Assembly: GCF_030680185.1 (NCBI RefSeq)
Contig: NZ_JAUXVZ010000027.1
Span: 1-64,000, forward strand
Direction: 5' to 3'
Source of the DNA: Phenylobacterium sp.
Lineage (GTDB): Bacteria; Pseudomonadota; Alphaproteobacteria; Caulobacterales; Caulobacteraceae
DNA: 64,000 nucleotides
Position 1 is the first letter of the stretch; the number at the start of each line of letters is the position of its first letter. A program made the position numbers and the translations under genes. Below are positions 26,894 through 34,282 of this stretch, one piece after another. Below the pieces are notes generated by a model that saw nothing but the letters and a program-made list of their open reading frames with translations, ran no database searches and was not told the DNA's origin.

Positions 26894-27028
26894 CTCGTCT
26901 TGCCGCCGTAGTTCTGTGGCGGAGCTCTCGTACAATCTGAATACACCGGTTCTGGTCTGGCTTGGCGGGTCGTTTCAAAGACGTCTGGTCGTCCTCAGCC
27001 GCCGATCGCAGAGCTTTGAGCCTAGGCT

Positions 27029-28963
27029 CTAGCCCCCCGCCACCACCTTCAGCCGCGGCGCCCCGCCGGGGCGTTGGCCGCGGACCTGGCCGACCAGGTC
27101 AAACAGCGCGGTGCGCACGCCCTCCGCATCGGCCTGCTCGGCCAGGGCTTCGAGGGTTTGCAGGTGGCCCGGGGTTATGCCGACGGCGGAATTCGACACC
27201 ACCTGCATCACCTTGGGCGCGCATGGGGTGGCCTGTTCGTCGGCGTCAAGCAGGGTCTCGGTGAGCTTTTCACCGGGGCGCAGGCCCGTGACCTCAATTT
27301 CGATGTCGTGACCGAGGGTGCGGCCCGACAAAGCGATCATCTGGCGCGCCAGATCGATGATGCGGACGGGCTCGCCCATATCGAGGATGAAGAGCCGCGC
27401 CTGGGCGTCCCGGTCTTCGGCGCTCGCCGCCGTGGCGTGCAGCACCAACTGGACGGCCTCGGGAATGGTCATGAAGAACCGGGTCATGTCGGGGTGGGTG
27501 AGGGTCACCGGCCCGCCCCGCTCGATCTGTGACTTAAAGATGGGCACGACCGAGCCGGCCGAGCCCAGCACATTGCCGAATCGCACGGCGGCGAACCGGG
27601 TCTTTCCGCCATGGGTCTGCTGGGCCTGGATGACGGCCTCGGCCAGCCGCTTGGTGGCGCCCATCACATTGGTCGGATCGACCGCCTTGTCGGTGGAGAT
27701 CAGCACCATCTGAGCCGCCCCGCTGAGGCGGGCGGCCTCGGCCACGTTCCAGGTGCCGATCACATTGGTCAGAACCCCTTCGCAGGGGTGACGCTCGACC
27801 ATGGAGACATGCTTCAGAGCCGCCGCATGGAAGACGAGATCGGGCGCCTGGGCGGCGAAATGGCCCTGCAACCGGCCGGCATGGCGGACGTCGCAGAGGA
27901 CGGCGGTGCGTGACACGCCTGGATAGGTTTCGGCCACTTCCCGCTCGATGGCGAACAGCGCCGACTCGGAGCTGTCGACCAGGGTCAGGTGGGCGCAGTC
28001 GAAACTGGCGACCTGACGGGCCAGTTCGCCGCCGATGCTGCCGCCGGCGCCGGTGATCAACACCCGCCGACCGCGGATCAGGGCGGCCAGGGGCGCGGCG
28101 TCCAGCTCGATGGGCTCCCGCGCCAGCAACTCCTCGACGCTGACATCGCGTAGCGGCATCAGGGCGACGCCCTCGTGATGGCGCAGATCCACGATGCTGG
28201 GCAGGCGGAGCATCCGCACGCCCTCGGCCTTGAAGCGCCCCAGATGGTCGGGGCTGAGGCCCTTGATCCTGCTGGGTTCGTCCAGGAACAGCACAGCCCG
28301 CGGATAACGATTCCAGCGGCGCAGATCGACCAGGGCCTCATCCAGTCGATCCAGGCTTTCCAGGATGCAAACGCCGCGGACCTGCTGGCCCACATCGCGC
28401 AAATCCAGCCCGATGATGCCCACCGGATTGTAGCGGCGGTCATGGGCGCGGGCGGCGTCGCGCAGATAGGTGTCGGCCAGGGCCGGCGGACCGATCAGCA
28501 GGAGGGCCGGGGCCTGGGTCCCGGTCTTGGACCGAATCGGGGCCACCTTGACCAGGGCGCGCTCATGGATGGCGCGGCGAAGCACGCGCAGCCCCAGGCA
28601 GCCGGTCACATGGAAGACCGCCGCCATGGCCAGAGCCGAACGGGGCAGGGTGGAGGCGCGGTCCATGACCCAGACCGCCAGGAGAAAGAGAACGGCGGTC
28701 AGGGCCGCGATCCGGCCGATGACCAGGGCGTCAGGGATGGAGGCGTAACGCCAGGGGGAAAGCTCGCCGCGGAAAAGGGTGGTGAACACCGCGGCGAAGG
28801 CGGCGTAGGTGGCGGTCAGCTGGATGATGTTGAGAGACGATCGCCCGTCAAAGCCAAGATCAGGCAAGGCTGAGGGGGAAAGGAGATAGGCGCACAGGAA
28901 GGCCAGGGCGGCGATGCCGACATCGACAACGACGGTCTGCGCTCGGAAGGCCATCCGCATCAT
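27029..28963 (-). CDS. nucleotide-sugar 4,6-dehydratase/epimerase, long form (CapD/WbpM/FlaA1-like)
   Basis: 644-residue inner-membrane enzyme. Four hydrophobic helices (residues 10-115) are followed by a CoA-binding-like Rossmann region and an extended SDR catalytic domain with ITGAGGSIGGELARQ (about residue 300). The catalytic region STDKAVDPTNVMGATKR (about 422-438) has Met in place of Tyr before the Lys, as in WbpM-type UDP-GlcNAc 4,6-dehydratases. The product feeds synthesis of deoxy amino sugars such as QuiNAc or bacillosamine for surface glycans. It is probably functionally linked to the polysaccharide locus although separated by pckG. Confidence 0.88.
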   Translation of the reverse strand: MMRMAFRAQTVVVDVGIAALAFLCAYLLSPSALPDLGFDGRSSLNIIQLTATYAAFAAVFTTLFRGELSPWRYASIPDALVIGRIAALTAVLFLLAVWVMDRASTLPRSALAMAAVFHVTGCLGLRVLRRAIHERALVKVAPIRSKTGTQAPALLLIGPPALADTYLRDAARAHDRRYNPVGIIGLDLRDVGQQVRGVCILESLDRLDEALVDLRRWNRYPRAVLFLDEPSRIKGLSPDHLGRFKAEGVRMLRLPSIVDLRHHEGVALMPLRDVSVEELLAREPIELDAAPLAALIRGRRVLITGAGGSIGGELARQVASFDCAHLTLVDSSESALFAIEREVAETYPGVSRTAVLCDVRHAGRLQGHFAAQAPDLVFHAAALKHVSMVERHPCEGVLTNVIGTWNVAEAARLSGAAQMVLISTDKAVDPTNVMGATKRLAEAVIQAQQTHGGKTRFAAVRFGNVLGSAGSVVPIFKSQIERGGPVTLTHPDMTRFFMTIPEAVQLVLHATAASAEDRDAQARLFILDMGEPVRIIDLARQMIALSGRTLGHDIEIEVTGLRPGEKLTETLLDADEQATPCAPKVMQVVSNSAVGITPGHLQTLEALAEQADAEGVRTALFDLVGQVRGQRPGGAPRLKVVAGG

Positions 28964-29121
28964 GGGCTGATCTCCGCGACTCCCTGCGAGCCGACAACAT
29001 AGCCGGGGCTTATCACCCCTCCAACCAAACTCAATCCGGGGACGAAGCGATCCCCGGCCACCAGGTTCTTGGCGATGTTCTTGCCAAAGCCTGGGATGGC
29101 TTTGAGGCGTGATCGTGTTGG

Positions 29122-29156
29122 AAATAAGAAAGCCGCCGCCTTTCGGCGACGGCTTC
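29122..29156 (-). terminator. intrinsic terminator of the porin gene
   Basis: On the minus strand AAGCCGTCGCC-GAAA-GGCGGCGGCTT forms an 11-bp stem (one mismatch) with a stable GNRA-type loop, followed by TCTTATTTCC. It lies 24 bases after the porin stop codon. Confidence 0.8.
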
Positions 29157-29179
29157 TCGTAGTGTGGCTTTTTCGTGCC

Positions 29180-29866
29180 TTAGAAGGCGGCGGTCAGGCT
29201 GGCCACCAGGCGGCCTTCGCCGATGTCGCCAAGGGCGTCTTCATCGGTGTCGTGATAGCGCAGGTCGAGGCCGATGGTGTCGTTGAAGGCGACGCCCAGA
29301 CCAACGTTCCAGGTGGTGTAGTCACCGCCGCCGTCGAACTCTTGACGGCCCAGAGCGCCGCTCACGCTCAGCTTGTCGGTCAGCGGGGCCGCAGCGTTCA
29401 CTTCATAATAGAAGGCGTCGCCGATGCCGCCGAAGAATTCCGGCGAATAGTAGACCGCCGCGCCGATTTCAGCCGGGCCAGCCGGGATCGTACCCGAGGC
29501 GGCGAATTCCCAATAGTTGTAGTCCGAGCCGGACGGCGCATCGACATAGGCGTAGTAGATCGCCGCAAAGTCGGCCGACACCGGACCCAGGGTGGGCGTG
29601 ATGCCCGCGTAGAAGTCGACTTCAGCAGCGGTGTCGTCGCCAAAATCGACGTTAGAGGCCCACACGCCCGCATAGCCCATCTCACCGATGGCGAGGTCGA
29701 CGCCGCCGAACACCTGCGGACCTTCATCGGTTTGGCTGACGCCGCGGAAAACGTAGTCGGACGCAACGCCGACATTGAAGCTGACAGGCGATTCCTGAGC
29801 AGCGGCGACGCCGCCCATGGCGACAGTAGTGGCGGCGGCGAGAAGCGCGAGCTTGAGAGTTTTCAT
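29180..29866 (-). CDS. TorF-family putative porin (TIGR02001-like)
   Basis: 228-residue outer-membrane protein. A signal peptide ends at GVAAAQ, then the family start SFNVGVASDYVFRGVSQTDEGPQVFGGVDL. Alternating strands follow, with LGLDLRYHDTDE-type ends and a terminal Phe (TAAF). A porin role is inferred from the fold; substrate unknown. It is monocistronic with its own terminator. Confidence 0.85.
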   Translation of the reverse strand: MKTLKLALLAAATTVAMGGVAAAQESPVSFNVGVASDYVFRGVSQTDEGPQVFGGVDLAIGEMGYAGVWASNVDFGDDTAAEVDFYAGITPTLGPVSADFAAIYYAYVDAPSGSDYNYWEFAASGTIPAGPAEIGAAVYYSPEFFGGIGDAFYYEVNAAAPLTDKLSVSGALGRQEFDGGGDYTTWNVGLGVAFNDTIGLDLRYHDTDEDALGDIGEGRLVASLTAAF

Positions 29867-29886
29867 TTATTATCCCCTTGAGTTCC

Positions 29887-29907
29887 CGATCGGGCCTTGC
29901 CCGACCG
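29887..29907 (-). promoter_or_regulatory. leader hairpin in porin mRNA
   Basis: The minus-strand RNA reads CGGUCGGGC-AAG-GCCCGAUCG, nine base pairs including one G-U wobble, about 20 bases before the porin start and just upstream of its AAGGGG ribosome-binding site. It could protect the 5' end or modulate translation. Confidence 0.4.
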
Positions 29908-30055
29908 ATGTTCTGCATCCTCATGGTGAAGGAGAGCAGATCAACGGAGGTTGGCCCCTCGGAGCCTTGAGCTTAGACCGTGGCGAAATATTCGGCACGC
30001 CCCGGAAACGGCGCCCAAATAAAAGGCTCGCCACTGTCACGCTTCTGCCACAGGT

Positions 30056-30859
30056 TTAGCGCATGGCCAGCGGGGCATACCCCAGGTGAGTCCCCGCATC
30101 GACCAGCAGGGTTTCGCCGGTGATGTGACGGGCTGCTGGCGAGGCCAGGAAGACGGTCGCGCCCGCCACGTCTTCGGCGGTGGACGCCGCCTTCAGGGGC
30201 GTAGACGCCGCCGCCCCCTCCCGCATCTTTTCGGCCCGCCCGGCCGGCAGTCCCTTCTCGAACCAGGGCGTGTCGATGAAGCCGGGACAGACGGCGTTCA
30301 CCCGGATCTTCGGCGCCAACGCTCGGGCTAGCGAGATGGTCATGGTGGTCAGCGCGCCTTTCGAGGCGGCGTAGGGCACCGACGAGCCGATGCCCATGAC
30401 GCCGGCGACCGACGACGTGTTCACCACCGCCCCAGGCTGCGGCGCGGCCTCCAACAGGCTGCGGCAGGCGCGCAGGGCCTGATAGGCGCCCACCACATTG
30501 ACCCGGTAGAGGTCGAGAAAGTCGTCGGCCGAGACCGCATCCAGGTCCGCATGGTTGGGGGCGAACCGGGTCATGCCGGCATTGTTGAACAGGGCGTCGA
30601 TACGGCCCAGCGGCTCGGCGGCCGCGGCGATCTTCCGGCAATCGGCGTCGTCGCCCACATCGGCCTGGACCAGGATGGCGCGGGCGCCCTGGGCCTCCAC
30701 AAGGCGGCCGGTCTCCTCGGCTTCATCGCGGCTGCGGGCATAGTTGACGATGACGGCCCCGGCGCCGCGGGCTGCGGTTTCGATGGCGATGGCGCGCCCG
30801 AGGCCGGTGGAGGCGCCCGTCACCACCACGACATAGTCCTTGAAGTCCTGACCGCTCAT
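30056..30859 (-). CDS. SDR-family NAD(P)-dependent oxidoreductase
   Basis: 267 residues, classical short-chain dehydrogenase. The nucleotide-binding motif is TGASTGLGRAIA, NNAG is in LFNNAGMTRF, and the catalytic Ser-Tyr-Lys set is in NTSSVAGVMGIGSSVPYAASKG. The NPG-like ending is VNAVCPGFIDTPW. GGAGG precedes the ATG at 30859. The substrate (3-oxoacyl, alcohol or steroid) cannot be told. Confidence 0.88.
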   Translation of the reverse strand: MSGQDFKDYVVVVTGASTGLGRAIAIETAARGAGAVIVNYARSRDEAEETGRLVEAQGARAILVQADVGDDADCRKIAAAAEPLGRIDALFNNAGMTRFAPNHADLDAVSADDFLDLYRVNVVGAYQALRACRSLLEAAPQPGAVVNTSSVAGVMGIGSSVPYAASKGALTTMTISLARALAPKIRVNAVCPGFIDTPWFEKGLPAGRAEKMREGAAASTPLKAASTAEDVAGATVFLASPAARHITGETLLVDAGTHLGYAPLAMR

Positions 30860-30990
30860 CGATGTTTCCTCCGGTGATGCAGATCTTCGTCTGCGCTAAT
30901 AGATCTGACCAAGGTTTAGCGAGGCGGCCCTGCGCTGTCGCCCCTGTGCGAACGGTTGCCCATGGTCCGAACCAGGGCTAAAGCCCGCCC

Positions 30991-31446
30991 ATGGAAGAGA
31001 CCCATCTGACCCAGCTCGGCCAAGCCGTGGCGGGCTTCGCCAGTCCAGAGGACGCCGTGCTGGAGCGGGTCGCCAACCCGCAGGCCGACACCCTGTACCT
31101 GGCGCGTTTCACCGCCCCTGAATTCACCTCGCTCTGCCCGGTGACGGCGCAGCCGGACTTCGCCCATCTTGTGATCGACTACGCCCCGGACCAGTGGCTG
31201 ATCGAGTCAAAATCGCTGAAGCTCTATCTGGCTTCGTTCCGCAACCATGGCGCCTTCCACGAGGACTGCACGGTCGCCATTGGCCGTCGGATCGTCGAAG
31301 TGGCTCAGCCCCGCTGGCTTCGGATCGGCGGTTACTGGTACCCGCGCGGCGGCATTCCCATCGACGTGTTCTGGCAATCGGGACCGCCGCCCGAGGGCCT
31401 CTGGCTGCCCGATCAGGGCGTGGCCCCCTACAGGGGGCGGGGTTAG
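30991..31446 (+). CDS. queF: NADPH-dependent 7-cyano-7-deazaguanine reductase
   Basis: 151 residues, the short (unimodular) QueF type. Reduces preQ0 to preQ1 in queuosine tRNA modification. The catalytic cysteine is in FTSLCPVT (Cys49) with partner Asp56, and the QueF motif is [20 protein letters not shown] (residues 72-91). It shares the tunnelling fold with GTP cyclohydrolase I. No preQ1 riboswitch is evident upstream. Confidence 0.94.
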   Translation: MEETHLTQLGQAVAGFASPEDAVLERVANPQADTLYLARFTAPEFTSLCPVTAQPDFAHLVIDYAPDQWLIESKSLKLYLASFRNHGAFHEDCTVAIGRRIVEVAQPRWLRIGGYWYPRGGIPIDVFWQSGPPPEGLWLPDQGVAPYRGRG

Positions 31447-31609
31447 AATCCGAGTTCCCGGCTGATGCGCCAATGTTCGCGGCGGGGACCAAAGATGACG
31501 TCTCGCAAGCCGAAAGCTTAGACGAACCCGTGATTCACCCAGGTCATGGAGACCCATTTTGGGTTTCGGCCAAATTCGGGGCCGACTGGCGGGATGGCTT
31601 GCGATCAGC

Positions 31610-31686
31610 TATATAGAAGCTGCCCAACTCTCCTCGGGCGTGTCACCTGGGGCCGGGCGGCGCATCTGCGCCGTCCGGCCTTTGTG
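31610..31686 (+). ncRNA. candidate small RNA with anti-SD loop and terminator
   Basis: A TATATAG box at 31610-31616 is followed, at transcription-start spacing, by a hairpin GCCC-(AACTCTCCTC)-GGGC at 31622-31639 whose loop exposes CUCCUC, complementary to a Shine-Dalgarno sequence. A perfect 14-bp stem GGCCGGGCGGCGCA/TGCGCCGTCCGGCC with a two-base loop (31651-31680) and TTTGTG come next. This resembles the layout of alphaproteobacterial sRNAs with C/U-rich loops. No convincing -35 box is visible, and no gene lies between 31447 and 31724. Confidence 0.4.
31651..31686 (+). terminator. intrinsic terminator-like hairpin
   Basis: A 14-bp stem with one mismatch-free GC-rich arm pair, followed by TTTGTGATT. 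It would end a transcript reading rightward from queF or from the candidate sRNA. Confidence 0.65.
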
Positions 31687-31724
31687 ATTCCAGATCCGGC
31701 CTTTTTGGGGCTTCGCGAACCTGC

Positions 31725-32336
31725 TTAAGCCGTCCAGCGGCTGACCAGTCCGGTCCAGTCGGGGCGGTCGCGCTCCAGCGGCGGCTCCTTGGCGGTCCCG
31801 ATCAACACATAGCCGGCCACACGTTCCCCGGCCTCCAGGCCCAGGATGGTCATCGCCTCGGGATCATAAGCGTACCAGTCCGTGATCCAGTTGGCGCCGT
31901 AGCCCATGGCCGTCGCGCCATAGAGCAGGTTGGCGCAGACCACGGCCGAGGACAGAAGTTGCTCCCATTCCGGAATCTCGGACGGCCGCGGCCGCGAGAT
32001 CACCGCCACCCCCATGGGCGGGGTCTTGAGCTTGGCGAGCTTGGCGGCGGCCTTGGCGTCATCGCGGCTGAGCGCGAGCGCCTCCAGGCGCGCGGCGAAC
32101 TCGGTCTTGGCCGCAGGTTCCAGGACGATCATTCGCCAGGGGGTCAGCTTGCCATGGTCGGGCACGCGGCTCGCCAGGCGCAGGAGCGTGTCGAGTTCGT
32201 CAGCCTCGGGGCCGGGGGAGGTCAGGGTCAGGGCCGAGGCCGAGCGTCGAACGGCCAGGAAGTTCAGAACTTCCGGGCTCGCCGCGATCGGCATCGGGGT
32301 TCCAAGCGGGGAGGGCGCAGGGAGGGCGTGGGTCAA
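31725..32336 (-). CDS. nitroreductase-family protein (YdjA-like)
   Basis: 203-residue FMN-dependent oxidoreductase. The N-terminal FMN-binding arginines are in FLAVRRSASAL, followed by RVPDHGKLTPWRMIVLE (the YdjA-type P-x-H-x-x-x-x-P-W motif) and later GYGANWITDWYAYDP. A TTG start at 32336 is favoured by AAGGA six bases upstream; an in-frame ATG at 32294 lacks a good ribosome-binding site. Physiological substrate unknown. Confidence 0.85.
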   Translation of the reverse strand: MTHALPAPSPLGTPMPIAASPEVLNFLAVRRSASALTLTSPGPEADELDTLLRLASRVPDHGKLTPWRMIVLEPAAKTEFAARLEALALSRDDAKAAAKLAKLKTPPMGVAVISRPRPSEIPEWEQLLSSAVVCANLLYGATAMGYGANWITDWYAYDPEAMTILGLEAGERVAGYVLIGTAKEPPLERDRPDWTGLVSRWTA

Positions 32337-32410
32337 GGTGTTCCTTTTCGTGGACGTCGGCGTGATTCTATCGCTGGCATCAGCATAGGCCTGTCATTCT
32401 AGTTGAGAAT

Positions 32411-33019
32411 ATGTCGCAAAAACCTCCCTGGCTCCAGCCCCATGGTCGCCCATGGGGCGCAGAGGCCCCCCGGCGCGTCTATGAAAACCCTTGGATCGCC
32501 GTGGACGAGTATGCGGCGAGCGCCCCCACAGGCGTCTCAGCCCCATATGGTGTGGTCAAGTTCAAGAACCTCGCCCTGGCCGTCTTGCCTCTGCACGAGG
32601 ATGGGACCGTCACCCTGGTGGGCCAGAACCGCTTTCCCCACCGGGACTACAGTTGGGAGATTCCCGAGGGCGGCGGGCCGTTGGGCGAAGATCCGCTGGA
32701 GGGCGCGCGCCGCGAGCTGAGGGAGGAAGTGGGCCTGGCCGCCGCGACCTGGCGCGAAGTGTTGCGGGCTCAGCTCTCCAACTCGGTCACCGATGAGCGC
32801 GCCGTCGGCTTCCTGGCGACGGATCTCACCCCCACGCCCAGGGCGCCGGACGAGACCGAAGATCTGGCGGTGGTCAGGGCGCCTTTCCGCGAAGTGCTGG
32901 AAACTGCGCTATCAGGTCATATGTTAGATATGCTGACCGTGGCGATGCTGCTGCGCGTCTACCATATGGCCCGGGAAGGGGCCTTGCCGTCGGCGCTGGC
33001 GCGTCGGGTGCTGAGCTAG
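32411..33019 (+). CDS. NUDIX hydrolase (ADP-ribose pyrophosphatase-like)
   Basis: 202 residues. An intact Nudix box G-x5-E-x7-RE-x2-EE-x-GL is readable in GGGPLGEDPLEGARRELREE and the following VGL. Preceding LVGQNRFPHRDYSWEIPEGG resembles ADP-ribose/GDP-sugar pyrophosphatases, which cleave nucleoside diphosphate sugars with Mg2+. It is followed after 11 bases by cysE on the same strand. Confidence 0.88.
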   Translation: MSQKPPWLQPHGRPWGAEAPRRVYENPWIAVDEYAASAPTGVSAPYGVVKFKNLALAVLPLHEDGTVTLVGQNRFPHRDYSWEIPEGGGPLGEDPLEGARRELREEVGLAAATWREVLRAQLSNSVTDERAVGFLATDLTPTPRAPDETEDLAVVRAPFREVLETALSGHMLDMLTVAMLLRVYHMAREGALPSALARRVLS

Positions 33020-33030
33020 GGAGAGAGCCC

Positions 33031-33873
33031 ATGGGCCGCGAAGACGCCGCAAGGCTGGAAGTCATCGATCCGGGCCACGCCCCGCCGGTCTGGGCGGCGT
33101 TGCGAAACGAGGCCGAGCGGGCCGCTCGCGACGAGGCGGCCCTGGCGTCGTTGTTGAACGCCGTGATCCTCAGCCATGACAGCCTGGGCGACGCCCTGTC
33201 CTACCAGTTGGCGCGGAAGCTTGGGGACCAGGAACTGCGGGCCATGAGCCTGCGTGACATCGCCGAGCAGGCCTATGCCGCGGCGCCTGAACTGGTGGAG
33301 ATCGCCGAGGCCGATCTCAAGGCCGTGTTTGAGCGCGACCCGGCCTGCAAGGGCTATGTCCAGCCCTTCTTGTTCTTCAAGGGATTCCTGGCCCTGCAGA
33401 CCCAGCGGGTGGCCCATTGGCTCTGGGGCCAGGGCCGCGACACCATGGCCTTTTATCTTCAGAGCCGCATGTCCGAAATCTTCCAGGTGGACATCCACCC
33501 GGCCACCCGGATCGGCTCGGGCGTCTTCATCGACCACGGCACCGGCATCGTCATCGGAGAGACGGCCGTCATCGGCGATGACGTCTCGCTGCTGCAAGGC
33601 GTGACCCTGGGCGGCACGGGCGCCGAGCGCGGTGATCGCCATCCCAAGATCGGGCGTGGGGTGCTGCTGGGCGCCGGCGCCAAGGTGCTGGGCAATATCA
33701 CCATCGGCGACTACGCCAAGGTGGCCTCGGGCTCGGTGGTGCTGAAGCCCGTGCCCGCCCACTGCACGGCGGCCGGGGTGCCGGCCCGCCTGGTCAATTG
33801 CCCGACCTGCGACGAACCGGCCCGCAGCATGGACCACACCCTGGCCGAGGCTGTGTACGACTACGTCATCTGA
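33031..33873 (+). CDS. cysE: serine O-acetyltransferase
   Basis: 280 residues. Acetylates L-serine with acetyl-CoA, the first committed step to cysteine. The N-terminal helical domain contains ILSHDSLGDALSYQLARKL, and the left-handed beta-helix of hexapeptide repeats contains DIHPATRIGSGVFIDHGTGIVIGET with the catalytic His-Asp. GTLGGTG-like LLQGVTLGGTG and VLGAGAKVLGNI-type repeats follow. GGGAGAGAG precedes ATG 33031. The C-terminal tail ending in Ile fits the family tail that binds cysteine synthase. Confidence 0.95.
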   Translation: MGREDAARLEVIDPGHAPPVWAALRNEAERAARDEAALASLLNAVILSHDSLGDALSYQLARKLGDQELRAMSLRDIAEQAYAAAPELVEIAEADLKAVFERDPACKGYVQPFLFFKGFLALQTQRVAHWLWGQGRDTMAFYLQSRMSEIFQVDIHPATRIGSGVFIDHGTGIVIGETAVIGDDVSLLQGVTLGGTGAERGDRHPKIGRGVLLGAGAKVLGNITIGDYAKVASGSVVLKPVPAHCTAAGVPARLVNCPTCDEPARSMDHTLAEAVYDYVI

Positions 33874-33902
33874 CCGAATTTGGTCCGGCCGAGGTTTAAC
33901 AG

Positions 33903-33932
33903 GAGGCCGCGAGCGTCTAGGTTCGCGGCCTC
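33903..33932 (+). terminator. hairpin between cysE and DUF3126 gene
   Basis: GAGGCCGCGA/TCGCGGCCTC, a perfect 10-bp stem with a 10-base loop, 29 bases after the cysE stop and 23 bases before the next start. There is no strong T tract, so it may only attenuate. Confidence 0.5.
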
Positions 33933-33955
33933 GTTAGATTCCAAAGGAGCCCCCC

Positions 33956-34162
33956 GTGGACGAACGCGCCATGCGTAAAGTCGAAGGCCACCTGCGCGGC
34001 ACCTTCGCCAACGCCAGGATCACCCTGGTTCCGCGCCCCAAGCAAAAGGACTCCGCCGAGGTCTATATCGCCGATGAGTTCATCGGCGTGGTCTTCGAGG
34101 ACGAGGACGAAGACGGGTCCTTCATGTTCGAAATGGCGATCCTCGCCGAGGATCTGCCCTGA
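33956..34162 (+). CDS. DUF3126 family protein
   Basis: 68 residues, acidic, cytoplasmic. Short alphaproteobacterial proteins with VYIADEFIGVVFEDEDE belong to DUF3126 and are often found directly downstream of cysE, as here. GTG start with AAAGGAG eight bases upstream. Function unknown; the constant neighbourhood suggests a link to cysteine synthesis. Confidence 0.82.
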   Translation: MDERAMRKVEGHLRGTFANARITLVPRPKQKDSAEVYIADEFIGVVFEDEDEDGSFMFEMAILAEDLP

Positions 34163-34282
34163 GGCTTCGCCTTCGGACGGCGCCTGAGAATTAGGCTGAA
34201 CAAGCTCATCCAAACGTCGTTTGACGTGTCATTAACTCCCACAGGTTGAATCTCTCCCGGACGGGTTCTGGGTGGGTTTCGA

